Source of the DNA: Perkinsus olseni
Taxonomy: Eukaryota > Perkinsozoa > Perkinsida
Assembly: GCA_013115125.1 (NCBI GenBank)
Contig: JABANN010000358.1
Span: 1-35,722, forward strand
Length of the DNA stretch: 35,722 nt
Reading direction: 5' to 3'
In this document: piece by piece, positions 17,601 to 28,741 of the stretch
Numbering within the stretch: position 1 is the stretch's first letter
How the letters are laid out: each line of letters begins with the position of its first letter
The notes under the pieces: generated by a model
What the model was told of the DNA's origin: nothing
What the model saw: the letters and a program-made list of their open reading frames with translations, nothing else
Database searches by the model: none
Translations under genes and position numbers: made by a program

Positions 17601-20600
17601 CTACGAAGAACTCTCTTTCTGACCGTCATTCGGCGGCGCTTCTTCGTTCGGTGGTGTGATGCAGATCGATGCCGTCTCCTCGAGGACTCCCTCGTTCTGA
17701 GCTACTTTCGGTGGGCCGGCAGGCCTCGCGTCGGCGTCCACTTCCGCATGCTTCAGGACCACCAAGGCATGGCGATACCTGTACCTCACTGAAAGCTCGT
17801 CGTCAACGAAAGCAACCTACAGCGACTCGATTCTCTCTCCCTCCAGTCTGAACGTCTCAACATCAATCTTGGACTTCAATGGTTGAACAAAATCGATGGC
17901 CGCTTGCCGACACGCCGACAGCCGCCGTGAATCCTCAAACAGTTGTGATCGTATCTGTAGCATGAAAATCATCCTGAAGGCCACAGCCCTTTCGCCTGAC
18001 CTGCTCAATTTGGTCCATCGTGGCTTCGTTCGTCCGGGCCGTGTACGTGTTCAATACGTTGGAGTCGCCATCAGCAGAATCCACTCCCGTGATGGCGGCG
18101 GCGGATGTAAACCTGATACCATCTCAAGCTGAACTTCCTCTACATCGCATGATGTGGCCATGTGCCTGCCTGGCCTTTACCCGGCGAGCATCGCAGCACT
18201 GCCGTTCTGAAGGGCCTCCTTCTGTTGCGCCAACTTCTTCACGTTACTCGACACGCTGTTCATGCGGTCCTCGATGAACCGCAGATGCTCACGACAAGTA
18301 CCGATGTATCTGCTTCTGGTATGACCTTCCTTCTCACAAGCAACCAACCTACGCTTGATTGATTTGTGACAGCTTCTTCTTCAACTCTACGCCAGCCTTG
18401 TCATCGGTCTGAGCCACGGCCTCCTTCGAGCTGCCAGCCATCGTGGCCACCTTTCCACCAACTTCAAGGACTGGGCAGCTGCGGGAACGGCTCACCTCGT
18501 CAAAACGGTCGTGCAGGCGGTTGAACTTCGTCTCTGCGGCTTCGGCTGCCTTAATCGACTGGTTGTAGGACTCCTTCGTGTCGGCCAGACTCTGAATGGC
18601 AATGAGAACTCCGCCGCAAAATGATGAAGTAGCCTTCTAAATCAGAATCTTCGGATATCCAAAGTTCACTGCGTCTACTCAAGATATCAGTATCTTTCCC
18701 ACCACCCAAGTAATATGAAGACTTCTCCGACGACCTTACTGCAAGCGCGTGCCGGACGGAGTGATAATAACAACCCCCAACTGATGTCACCTTCCTAACA
18801 CTCTCTTCGCGTTGCATGCACAGCACCTGCTGCCGCTGGGCCTCCACGAGGTCTTCTGATACCTTCTCCAGCTGCAGCCGCAGCGACTGCTTCTTCGCCT
18901 ATCCTCAGCGCACTGAGGCCGACCCGCCTCGTCCTGTGGTCACCTCCAGGGCCGCTATCCGGGCATCAACTTCCTTCCTGTCCGCCATCATCGCCTTCAT
19001 CTGCTCGTCCACGCGCTTCTCTTGGGACGCCAAACCCGCAGCATCGCGACTCTGACCAGACCCGTGGCCCACACCCAACCCACCCGCGGACTCACCTGGG
19101 CATCCTGCTGGGTGGTCACCATCGAAGACGCTCTTTGCGACGAGGCTGTGGACGACTGGACCTGCATCGGAAAGGCCTCCCACACGGTCCTTAGAGAAAA
19201 GGTTCCCACCATCCGATCACATTTACTCGCAACTTTCTTCTCATGCTCTGCCCGACTGTCGATAGAAGTCTTAGCGTGATCGTTAAGTCGCCCCCACAGG
19301 CGGACCAGACCTTCAGATTGGGCCAGGCGCGCGTCAAACCACCTGATGGCGGATCATGCCCATCCCCCACCGTACGCGACCTGATCGTTACCTGTCCCAG
19401 TCGCCATCCTCAGGTCGCTTGTTCGCCGCCACCATCAGCTCCTGTCGACGGCAGTCCGCTTCTATCTGTCAGAGATTCCGCTACCGGGGATCGAACCCGG
19501 GTCATTTATCTCACCCCGTTGCGCTTCATCTCACAAATCAGCCACTCTGTATTCCAGTCCTTCTTCAGACAGTCGGACAGTATACTCAGGGACCTGCGCA
19601 AACCCATGGAGAGGAAACCAGAGGAGGTTAGCCGGGTTCTCACCATGCGCAACCATCTCCCCCATCCCGAGCTTTCTCGAAAGATTCAACACCCGGAGTC
19701 CGACAAGACGGCGGTGCTGCATCATTGTTGTCGAAGTAAAGGTACTCGGGATTAGTCGACAGAAGATGGGCCACCACCGGCTCCCAGACAGCCGGGCTGC
19801 CGTTCAGCAGACCTGAGGGTGACGCAATGACACCTAGGCTGTTTCCGAAGACCGACGTTCGGGAGCTGAGAAGATTTCGCGTGTGCAATACCAAATTTCA
19901 CACTACTCGCAATCATATTCCTCGATAGAAACTTTCCTTTTCCTTCCCGAAAAAAAAGTCAAGCCTCAAACAGACGGCTAAGCGACCACTACTAGAAACT
20001 TTCGAGAATAAGATATTCGGGTGATGACAGATCGGGAGCTCCGCACACCTACGAGTAAGAAGTTCATGCAGCAGCACTGCCGCCTCGCGTTCCATCTCTT
20101 CCGCCGCTTCCACCAAGGTCCTCTCCTTGGCCACTGACGGGCCATCATCGTCAACTGTAGGGGAGGAGGATCCTGATGAGAACGACGCATGATCGAACGC
20201 CGTGCGCTGTGAGGGGTCACCTGACGATTTCCCACTCGACCGGCTTGAGGCTGTCTGCGGCGGCCAGTTCTTGCCTAAAATACCCAACCATGGGCGAGGA
20301 CTCGTCCACCTCTCAGGACTCACTCAGCCCCACTGCAATCGTAGTGTGGATCCGCGGTCCTGAGGCGACCCTCACGGCCGAGCATAGCGTCTCTTCAAGA
20401 GCCCGTGACCGCAATAAAACCTGGAAGCAGAAATTCGAAACGGAGGCAGCTGCGGTGGGAAAGATCCCACCTGAGTGAAGTTGAGTTGCTTGGGCCGTCC
20501 GAAAGCCTCATCGCTTGGGACGCTCTCAGTGTACATCGGCGCAAGCGACCGAGCGACCTCTTGGTCAGGGATGAGATGATTCACACTTTCTTCAGCCTTT

Positions 20601-20820
20601 CTTGGACGGAGCGATGCAGAACAGCAGAGGGAGCAGCTCTCCTCCCACCTCATTAATAGCCGCCAGCCACTCCCTATACAGCGCCACCAAGGCCTGTACG
20701 TTCCGGACTTGTGCCGCCCTCATCTCCAATGCCTCCTAAAGGGACACAACTGATGCCAGGCTTCGACCGGGGAACCTTACGATGGCAGCCTCGACGGTCG
20801 ATGCACTGCGGCCCCCTACG
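17601..20820 (-). CDS. Large coiled-coil protein, family not recognised
   Basis: A many-exon minus-strand gene. Frame-keeping exons run 20274-20049, 19865-19644, 19593-19515, 19465-19392, 19342-19096, 19051-18944, 18898-18791, 18591-18353, 18315-18181, 18112-18001, 17954-17821 and 17778-17601, about 620 aa. Most introns are 37-68 nt; two are 183 and 199 nt. Further 5' exons between 20300 and 20820 look coding (ALEMRAAQVRNVQALVALYR, EVARSLAPMY), but their junctions are unresolved. Long heptad-like stretches occur in the middle (EKRVDEQMKAMMADRKEVD, LEKVSEDLVEAQRQQVL, SLADTKESYNQSIKAAEAAE). A WF/RLWGRL segment precedes them, and the C-terminus is acidic and Pro/Glu-rich. It is probably a structural or scaffold protein. 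No catalytic motif, signal peptide or membrane helix was seen. Confidence 0.75.
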
Positions 20821-21592
20821 CGAACTTGGGAGACCTGATAGGCCCTATGACGACGAAGAAGAAGAAGACGGTCAGCTGCTGCTGCTGCTGCTCACCCTGT
20901 GCCGAAGGGTTGTGCTCTTCTCCTTCACGCTTTCGAACGCTCCTCGAATCCAGCTTGACATAAATTATGAGAAAAAATAATCAACTGCTACCACTCGAAC
21001 TCCCTTAGGGAAGTTACTCAGTAAAGGGGAAGAACCAATCCGCTGGGCTGTGCCCCTGATCTCGCCTGGCAAGCCACTAGGATTCCGGTCATCGCGGTCG
21101 ACGAGAATGGTAGAGTTGCCGAGCCTTGAGATGTTCTTTCAACCATCAATGAGGGTACGCATGAGGAGTTTCAATAATAGCAAGGGGTGTACGGTCGCGT
21201 ACTGAATGATATCCTGAGGTTTATATTCATACCACACCTTCCCGAAGTTATCGTGCTGCTAGCCCCCCCCCAAGCATTGACAGCTCTTGTGTCGTCAAAC
21301 TTCGGAAGCTAGCGGTTAGGTCTCTTAGCAAAGTCGAATGATCATCTCCATCGCAGGAGAGATATTTCGCCCAGTGCCATGGTCAAGATAAGATACGCAT
21401 GATGACGATATTTGGTATCAACTTTCAACATCCCCGAGAGAAGGAGCCCCGCGCGTCGAGCTGTCCCAATTTTGTGTCAAAAATCAGCCGTCTCTGTGGC
21501 CAAGCCAAACAGCCAATCTCAAGTGATGGTAGAAACTCGAAAATTAATTTCAATAATGAATACTACAGCAAAGAAACTACACACAGTCGCTA
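20821..21592. other. Intergenic region between two minus-strand genes
   Basis: It contains a GAA run then a CTG run (20876-20892) and several short frames. The region should hold the 5' flank of the coiled-coil gene and the 3' flank of the SFT2-type gene. No further gene is supported. Confidence 0.5.
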
Positions 21593-23707
21593 TCAATCCG
21601 CTGTGAGCAGTCGTTGTGTCAAGTGTCCCGTAACGCTAGTGGCCATCTGGCGGCCGTAGGGGATGTATGTGAGAGCATACCACAGTATGGCAAGGAGCTG
21701 GACGATGACAGCGATGAGGATCAGCACTCGACGGTGAGGAGAACGGATACAGGTGTACAGGGTGGAGAACATCGCCAGGAGGTATCTAAGGTTGAACAAT
21801 GAAAGATACGAAACAGCCACAGATCAAAACCGGCGATACGCATGTCGGTGGTTCAACTGATGATGCGTGGTAGGCTATGAATGCTATCAATCGATTAGAG
21901 ACGCTGCACTGTTGAGCGCCTGAATTCCGTCATTGCCCATGGTCGACCTAAGATACCATTGAGCTTAACCTCATCCTCAACGCACTCGCTGGGATTCGGC
22001 ACGTGATGGCAAAGAAGGATTACCACCATATTCATAAGGACGAAGTTTTCGACCAATTGCTGTCGGATAAGTTGCAATCAAGATTTCGGCAGGTGTGAGA
22101 ATCAGATTGATCACAGTTGAGGCGCCACCAAGAGGCATTATCGTAACGGTTAAGAAGTACGGTCATCCCTAAAGTCCTTCCCTCCCCGCTCACATAGCCG
22201 CAGCCATCGCCCTATTATCTTTGAACATGTTTTTGAATTGCCGTACAGGGCCAACCAAAAACATAGTCGACAACAACTGCAGTACGTTACCGATGGTGTA
22301 TCTGAGACAGAAGAGAATACACCAATTCCGAATCGGTCGAATAATTCCTGGCACCGCCGACAATTCGACAAGTCTCAGATCAGAGGAAATCTATTCTGGT
22401 CGAGCACTAAAAGCTTATCCCAGAGTTCCTTATTCTCCACCACCAGAGGCGAGGGTACTGTGCGCTACCCCCATGCTCGGTGATATGACCAAAACTGTGC
22501 GATCGTGAAATCGATAATCAACTGCGCGACAGAAATATTCTCTCACGGCTTTTCCGAAGGCAGTACTGATAATAATAATACTTTTCGTGCCTACATCCCG
22601 AGCCATTGCGAGGTACCATGACGAGTGAAACGCGACAGTTCTATTCTCAGAGTTGCCAGAAGCTCTCATCGAGAGAAGCATGATTCAACCTAAGATACCA
22701 ACCAGAGGAAAGAGTGCTGTATTATGATAAGAAAATTGAGGAGGAGAGAAACCATCTCCAAGACCTCTACTTCGAGTGTTGTCAGGTTGAACATGATCTC
22801 TGCGGGTTGTTGCTACAGCGACCTTCCACGTCAGTTTTTCGTTTACAACTTTTACTTCTAGTTTCACGCGTTCGACTCTCGATTCACAACGCGTAATGTT
22901 TCTCCTAACGCCTGAAACACCCTCGTTCAACACAACACGAGCGCAGCTCCGTTAAGCCAGCCCAAAGGGCAGCAGGGTGGGCATCAAACTTATGCCATCA
23001 ATCGGCTTGCGAACTCTTCAAGGTTACTAACCTCATCCCTAATGAGGATAGCTTTTTCCGGGCTCTTTCGAATTATTTTCTCTAATTTTCGAATATTTTC
23101 GCAGCCAAATTCGGTTATTTTCAACACTCACAGTGTAGTTTCGTCCACTGCACGGATGGCGATAATTAAAAACATTTTCCCTTCTAATTTTCCACTTTTG
23201 CAAAATGGAAACCACATTTTCAGTGTTTTCCACTTACGGTCTAAAACGTGAATTTACTGACCCCCCGTTTAATAAAGTAGTTCAGTAACCCAGAATCAAT
23301 TTTTAGACGTAAAAGGCGGTTCCCGAGACGATTCTGAATCTCAGAATTGGCTTATTAAACGACCCAGGAGTCTTGAGATCTCACAACTCAGATGCAAGTC
23401 TTCGCGCTTTGCGATGACACCTGCCCAAGTACTACGCTAAAGCGAAGCGTGTTGGTCGTCCCAGTAGTAGTAGAGTGAACGATCCGAACGATCCGATGCT
23501 GATGAGGACCCCGGCTGTGAAGCAGCAAGCCCACCCAAAAACCTGGAGGGAGCGGAGGAATCTTAGGTTGAAGGTTGCACGTTATATTACCCGCTGTTTG
23601 ATAGTCAGGCTCGGGAAGAGGCTGTCATCATGATCCGACAGACCGAGTGACTGTGCCCACTGGCTGGCGAAGGGAGATCCACCGGAAGGGGGAGAAGGAG
23701 GGGACAT
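21593..23707 (-). CDS. SFT2-family Golgi vesicle transport membrane protein
   Basis: Four minus-strand exons (23707-23591, 23542-23436, 22301-22194 and 21785-21593) keep frame exactly and give 174 aa, normal for SFT2/Got1-type proteins. The N-terminus is cytosolic, Ser/Pro-rich, ending LFPSLTIKQR. Four hydrophobic segments follow, with family marks GRPTRFALAYTIGN after helix 1, MFLVGPVRQFKNMF between helices 2 and 3, and ILWYALTYIPYGR near the end. SFT2 proteins act in membrane fusion of endosome-derived vesicles at the late Golgi. Introns are 48, 1134 and 407 nt. All three contain the TTCAACCTAAGATAC-type motif in one or both orientations, and in the last the motif includes the acceptor AG itself. 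Confidence 0.88.
21781..21957 (-). mobile_element. Candidate introner-like or MITE-like unit, 177 bp, with terminal inverted repeats
   Basis: The ends are GGTATCTAAGGTTGAAC at 21781 and GTCGACCTAAGATACC ending at 21957. They are inverted copies of each other with two differences and one shifted base. The unit lies at the 3' end of SFT2 intron 3, and its left end in gene orientation supplies the acceptor: the AG of TTCAACCTTAG precedes the exon base at 21785. No ORF is present. The same terminal motif occurs in other introns of the window. It may be a non-autonomous DNA element, an introner, or just two opposed copies of an intron signal. Confidence 0.45.
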
Positions 23708-23764
23708 TCTTCGACTGTTCACTTTACAATGGTCACTGCTTCGACGATTATATATGAGTGAATT

Positions 23765-24605
23765 TTACGAAAATGGGCGAAAAGTTCCGACGTTGTGCAT
23801 AATCAGCGAAGTTTCAGTTTTTCCTTTCACCGGAGATGTCTCGTCTTCTTCTACTGCTTCCACTTCTTGTGGTATTAACCTCTTCTCAAAGACCCCAGGT
23901 CCTGTGGGCGCAGAGCTCTGCTTGGCTGCAAGTAACTGTTAAATACGAGAAAGGACCGCCCCACGCTGTGAAAATAACCAACACGTAGGGTGGCACAACA
24001 GCACGGCTGAGAAGTATCTTAGGTCGATGCTGGTTACTAGCAAATATAACAACTATGAGATGACTATTGACCTACTAAGACCGATCGATGAATCGTCCGC
24101 GAGTGTTGACGATCGAAGGCGAGGGGTGACCGTTGTGAAGGTTAGAAAACGGCGCCGAGAGGCGTGCTGGAAATGGCTCACTAAAACTAGGGTAAAAGCT
24201 GATGCATAGCGAGATGGATGGGACTCACTTCTTTATGTAGTCGGATAAGAAATATCTTTGGTTGAAGCGAGACCATGACAGTTGGAACAGCGATGATTGC
24301 CAATTCGCAAAGGAACAGTGGAGAAGCTCTTACTTGTACCACACCAGCTCGATCAGAGCGCGATTAACCAACCCCCCCCCCTCAGCTACAGTATCCTCTC
24401 CAAGAAAGAAGTTCTCTGAACGATTACTCGATCTCGCCAAGCTGCGCCTTTCCAGCCCGTACTGTTGTGTCGTCAATTCTGCAGTAGCAGCATCATCATA
24501 CTGGAAGGTGCCGTGAGTACCATCAGTATTTGTAATGGTAGTGCGACTTGAACCTGGTTCGGAAGGCTCTGAACCCGACGGTAAGGTTGATAGCAGTGAC
24601 ATCAT
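23765..24605 (-). CDS. Uncharacterised 189-aa protein, four exons
   Basis: Minus-strand exons 24605-24334, 24186-24076, 24006-23957 and 23901-23765 keep frame. It begins MMSLLSTLPSGSEPSEPGSS, a Ser/Thr/Pro-rich flexible segment. A short hydrophobic patch (VVPPYVLVIFTAWGG) follows in exon 3, then an acidic stretch (VEAVEEDETSPVK). No signal peptide, domain or catalytic motif was recognised. The hydrophobic patch is short for a membrane helix. Its stop lies only 57 bp before the SFT2 start on the same strand, a head-to-tail spacing so tight that the two may share processing signals. Introns 1 and 2 (147 and 69 nt) both carry the TTCAACCTAAGATAC-type motif. Confidence 0.62.
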
Positions 24606-25447
24606 GACAGGTGAGTGACGTACGGTCGTTTCTGGGTGTTCGTATCAGTGATGGCTGTATTGGTCACCCACTGTGTCCCTCTGCACGATGCCACACGGGC
24701 CGGATTCGACGGCTGTGGAAGAGGGAATGTTCTTCCTCATCAGTTTAGAAAAAAAACTACTTCTTCAGATGCACCCGCCGTAGGGTTCTTCTCGTGTGCT
24801 TTGTCGCTGACTGAATGAATTCCATTTCCACTTGGTGAAGAAATTTAGATTTGAACTCCGCTGATGGCACCAATCAGGTTGTGATGAAGAGAAGGGGGAG
24901 AGGGAAGGACACTCTCCTCCCAGTCCTGGTGGCAGTGAAAAATTCGACCCGCAGGCGGAGCGATGTGAGATGCATACAGTTAGACCAACCTTTTCTGAGT
25001 ATCCCAATCTACAATGGTCGATCGACTAATAGTAGCATACGAAATCCCGAAAGATATCACTAATAATTTCGTAAAAAAGCGCACCTCGGATCGAAGCACG
25101 CGTGATATACTAATACCGTCTTTTCGGATACTCGTAATCACCGGCCTGCCCAGGACGGCTCCCTGAATCGCTCATGACTTACCGACTTTCACGCTTAGAA
25201 GGGGCTTCTGCAATTCAAGTGAAAATTTTGGCGGATTGTGAAGAATGTAGTCTTTTGGGTAGCCGTCAAGCTTACCACTGGTAACACTAGGCCACGAAGG
25301 GAGGGAGTAAGAATTGCACCTATGCATGTATCTGCTTGCAATGGTTGTCTACGCTATAAGAGAAATGGATCACTACTGCGCAATAAGCTGTACGCGTACA
25401 AGACTGTGGCACTATGCTCTATCACAGCATCAGTTCTGCCAGGTGCA
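24606..25447. other. Intergenic or 5' region between divergent genes
   Basis: It separates the minus-strand 189-aa gene from the plus-strand CCDC13-type gene. Short frames at about 24851-25063 and 25238-25440 might contain 5' exons of the CCDC13-type gene, whose known relatives are longer at the N-terminus, but I found no frame-consistent junction. No promoter motif is recognisable. Confidence 0.45.
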
Positions 25448-27439
25448 ATGCTGGAGTTAAGGCTGTTGCATCACGCAAGAGAGATCGAGTCACTCAGGGA
25501 ACAGCTCGGTGAGCGACGAGCGGTTGATAATGGAAAGGTAGCATAAAATTCTTGTGTAGCTATAGCGGAGTTGAATGGCCCGAAAGACGAGTTGAAAGGA
25601 CGCCTGATGGAGATGGTCAAGAAGAATCGGAGTTTGACGGTGGGCTTGAAAGGAGGGGCGTCAACCATTGGGGACTCTAGGGCGAAATGGTTAGTAAAAT
25701 CCTGAAAATTTCAGGAAAATCATAGCGGAGATATTTTCTCCACAATTTCAGGCGTGTGAAATCTAATTTTTGACCTGTTGTATCTGCATCACCAACGATT
25801 TAGCTTAGCTTTAGCATGGCTTCTTATCGGGGCAAGATAGAATCAGCGATATATACATCATAAAATTATATGTTCATCAACCCTGATCAAGTCATTCACT
25901 ATCGTCAACCCCAACGGGCAGCACCGTGAGTAGGTGTCGCTGAATTCTAAGGAAGCACGTATCAAGGCGCTGATGGTGGAACTTGCTACTGCGAATGAAG
26001 GGAAGGGGAAAGACGAAGGCGTTGATGTTGTGGAGGCCAACGAGTACAAAAATAAGTACATGAAGATGGCCAATGAGATGCAGGGCCTCCGGCAGGATCT
26101 CACCAGCGCCAAAGGGCAGGGTGAGACGGGCCAGTCTGCTGCTATTCGGGAAGGTGATGACACCCCATCATTTCTCATCAATTTTGATGTAGATTTTCTC
26201 GTAACTGCAAATACGATTTTCTCAGTGTCTCGGATGAGGAAGATATTGCTGGCGGAAATAGGCGACCAGGTGACTGTGGAAGAGGTGAGATGCTTTCGAG
26301 GAACAGATCCCTCGGGGGTTTTGGAGATTGGTATTAAGTAATAGAAGTTGACAATGCAATATTACAATATGTAAAGCTGGACAGGTATCGATTTTGTGAT
26401 GATCGATTTCAGCTAGCGGCACGTGTGCTCATACTTCCTCTCGACAGGCTCCTATCAGTCCAGTTGCATACTCATATCATTGCCTCACAGCAGCTTGGTG
26501 TTACGCGAATTTGACGTAGTTTCGTTGATCCTGTGATAACGTACGTATTAAGTGAAGTAAGATGTCTAACATGAGGACAACGCGACGCGCTGAGAGTTCT
26601 TTTCCTCATCGCCTTGAGGTCATCTCCGGTGGGTCGGCGGGCGAAGGTTATGAGGGACGTGCGAAGACGATAGCGAGGTTGAAGCGTGAAGTGAGAGCCC
26701 TGAGGATGCAGTTGAAGTTGCTGAAAGATAAAAGTGTGGACCGCCGCAGTAACGCTCGGGACAGCTCCTACGCAGGCCCTACTGGAGAACAGCGGCCTCG
26801 CCCATCTCAATTGGGGTGAGGTTAGAGTGTCTTCGGTGCTGTTGTTGTGACTGTGGTGGCTGCAGATGGGAAGGCTCGGATAAGTCGATGAGCATCGGTC
26901 GACTGGCTGAGGAGAGAAGGAATCAGCTCAGCGAACTGCAGAGGAAGGTGGTGGAGTTGAAGGGCAGGTTGAAAGAGGCTCAGAAAATTGGCGAAGCGGT
27001 GAAAAGCCGCAGTCGAACCCTGACGGAGCGAAACGCCGAGTTGAAAGAACAAGTATCGCGGCTGCTCCGATAGGGTGATGAGGAATGGATGGTGGTCAGA
27101 TAGCGACGCTACTGGAGAAGAGCGATGGTGATGATAAGTTGATCGCGGAGATGAGGGGCTATCTGGACCGCAAGATCGAGCGTGCTGATCTCCCTTCCTT
27201 TCCGGCAGAGGGTGACGCTGACGGCCGAACAGTGTGAGTGGGGCGATGCAGGCGGTGCAGGTCGGGTAGGGAAAGTTCAGCGGGCTTGTTTATCATATTG
27301 TAGCTCGACAGACGGTACCGATAGTGAGTCTGAGGATGTTCGAAGCATCGTTCCTCGATCTTGGGGGAGTCTTGTTGTTCCTCCACCGTTATCATCTGCA
27401 GTGGCGGTTATTGGGAGACTGCCAGCTTCTACTGGGTGA
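25448..27439 (+). CDS. CCDC13: CCDC13-type coiled-coil protein
   Basis: Eight exons keep frame: 25448-25508, 25560-25693, 25934-26153, 26226-26284, 26619-26815, 26866-27052, 27100-27233 and 27304-27439, giving 375 aa. Nearly the whole product is coiled coil. The CCDC13 order is recognisable: MEMVKKNRSLTVGL; YKNKYMKMANEMQGLRQDL; then LLAEIGDQVTVEEV, matching the family's EVGED..(V)xx patch; GYEGRAKTIARLKREVRAL, matching its W/YRGRAQQI-type patch; and ELKEQIATLLEKSDGDDKLI, matching its LKTQIATLLEK..HDDELI end. CCDC13 is a centriolar-satellite and cilium-assembly protein in animals. This copy is about half the animal length, so 5' exons are probably missing from the model, or the protein is short. 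A flagellar base role is inference. Confidence 0.8.
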
Positions 27440-28567
27440 CTCCGTCACACAAGAAGGAAGACAGCCAGGGGTGACGGGAGACACCTTGTGACCACTAGTT
27501 TTTTTTGTAGTAGCGCTTGTGTCCTGCAGCAACGTAGATCTCGTAGTTGTTTCCCTCTAGCACGAGTCCAAGTAGATGAGCTGGGCCTAGCGTGGATGAC
27601 AGAGTCCTAGGGGGTAGCGTAGAGGTCGATAGACGAGATCTCACGAGTAGTAACAATTGGCCTGGGCTTCTAGCTCTCAGCTATGGTACAGAGAAGGCAC
27701 ATACGTACGGACGTCGGCTTGGTGATCATTGCTTCACTGAGGTCTGGACCCTTCGAACGGAGTAAATTTGGCCGCAGAATTGAAGTGTGTTTAGCACCCA
27801 TCCTGCTGGACAGGGCCAACCCTTCTCTCGCATTATCTCCACTCCGCCGTCGCTCGTGAAATTAACAATGATTGGCTGGAAGTTGATATTTACGTTGAAC
27901 AGAATAGGTGCTATCCTGAGCTGGAACGGCTAAGGTCGGAGAACGAGACGCTGAAGGAACAGTGCCGAACACAGAAGACAATAATTGAAACGGTAGGGTG
28001 CAGATCATCCTAGGGTTCTGTCGGTCGACATGGGATGACCCTTCTCTCGTTGTAGTGCGTAACTTTCATGACGTTTCACGCTGAGTTTAACACGTGATGA
28101 TATGTTGTCAAGCAACGCGCGATCGAATGCTACCTGCGGGGGCCTAGGGAAATTGTTTGCAGGGAGAAAAGTCGTGCAGAGGTGACAAAGAGGCGTGGAT
28201 TTCGAAATGACTGAATATTTGTGATTAACACTAGCCGAGTGCATGATGCACTCATGATCCAACTTGATGGCCGAGTAGCCGTGTCTTAACGATACTTTCC
28301 GCAGCTGAGCACCAAGCGACGGCAGAAGAAGAAATGTGATCTGGAGGGAGGATGACACCCATGGCGCTTCGACCTCGTCGTTTCTTTCATTTCCTGCTTT
28401 GCGTTGCATAACATGGACCGTCGCTCGTCTCAACCGTACCCGCGCCATTGAGGTGCTGGTGAACAGCATTGGCCGCGAGCTTAAAAGCGAAAATTCATAG
28501 GCGGTTCTTTTATCGGCGATGAGCCGCGAGTTCCGGAGGCACCGATTCGGGAACGGTAAATTTAGAA
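27440..28567. other. Region with one coiled-coil exon, otherwise unresolved
   Basis: On the plus strand about 27796-27992 reads as one exon: after an acceptor GTGTTTAG it encodes a segment ending YPELERLRSENETLKEQCRT and so on, a clear coiled coil, then a GTAGGG donor. It may be an early exon of the gene ending at 29648, which would put the tRNA-like gene inside its intron. The minus-strand frame at 28005-28592 begins inside the tRNA-like gene and is not credible as a protein. Confidence 0.4.
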
Positions 28568-28640
28568 CGATCTCGGTGGGACTCGAACCCACAGTCTGTG
28601 GTCCCGAAGATCAATACCTTATCCGTTAGGCCACGAGACC
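28568..28640 (-). tRNA. tRNA-Arg(TCG)-like gene, 73 nt, weak anticodon stem
   Basis: Read on the minus strand it has a complete 7-bp acceptor stem (GGTCTCG with CGAGATC, one G-U), a 4-bp D stem with A box TGGCCTAACGG, a 7-base anticodon loop CTTCGGG giving anticodon TCG, a 5-base variable loop, a perfect 5-bp T stem and the B box GGTTCGAGTCC. The length is exactly 73. The anticodon stem TTGAT/ACCAC has only three of five pairs, and no T-run terminator follows directly. It is therefore either a functional but diverged tRNA or a decaying copy. Human tRNA-Arg genes share the D-arm sequence closely. Confidence 0.75.
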
Positions 28641-28741
28641 TCTGTCTGAGTTTAGTTAGACCTACGCCCTCGACCAACTACTCTTATTAAAGGACGTAAT
28701 TCTATCTCTGTAAGGGCCCCTGCTTTGGCAATTCTCCCTCG

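Noticed and set aside
19459-19530. tRNA-like or SINE-like signal on the minus strand (B-box match GGTTCGATCCC with a weak A box)
   Set aside because: The acceptor stem does not pair, and the segment is explained as a 49-nt intron plus flanking exons of the coiled-coil gene, with frame kept on both sides. The B-box match is chance.
1081-20892. Trinucleotide runs (ATC, GTT, CTG, GTA, CAG) checked as possible CRISPR or satellite arrays
   Set aside because: They are simple microsatellites without spacers, in introns, intergenic DNA or Gln/Asp-coding exons.
28005-28592. 195-codon minus-strand ORF
   Set aside because: Its start lies inside the tRNA-Arg-like gene and it shows no domain or splice context.
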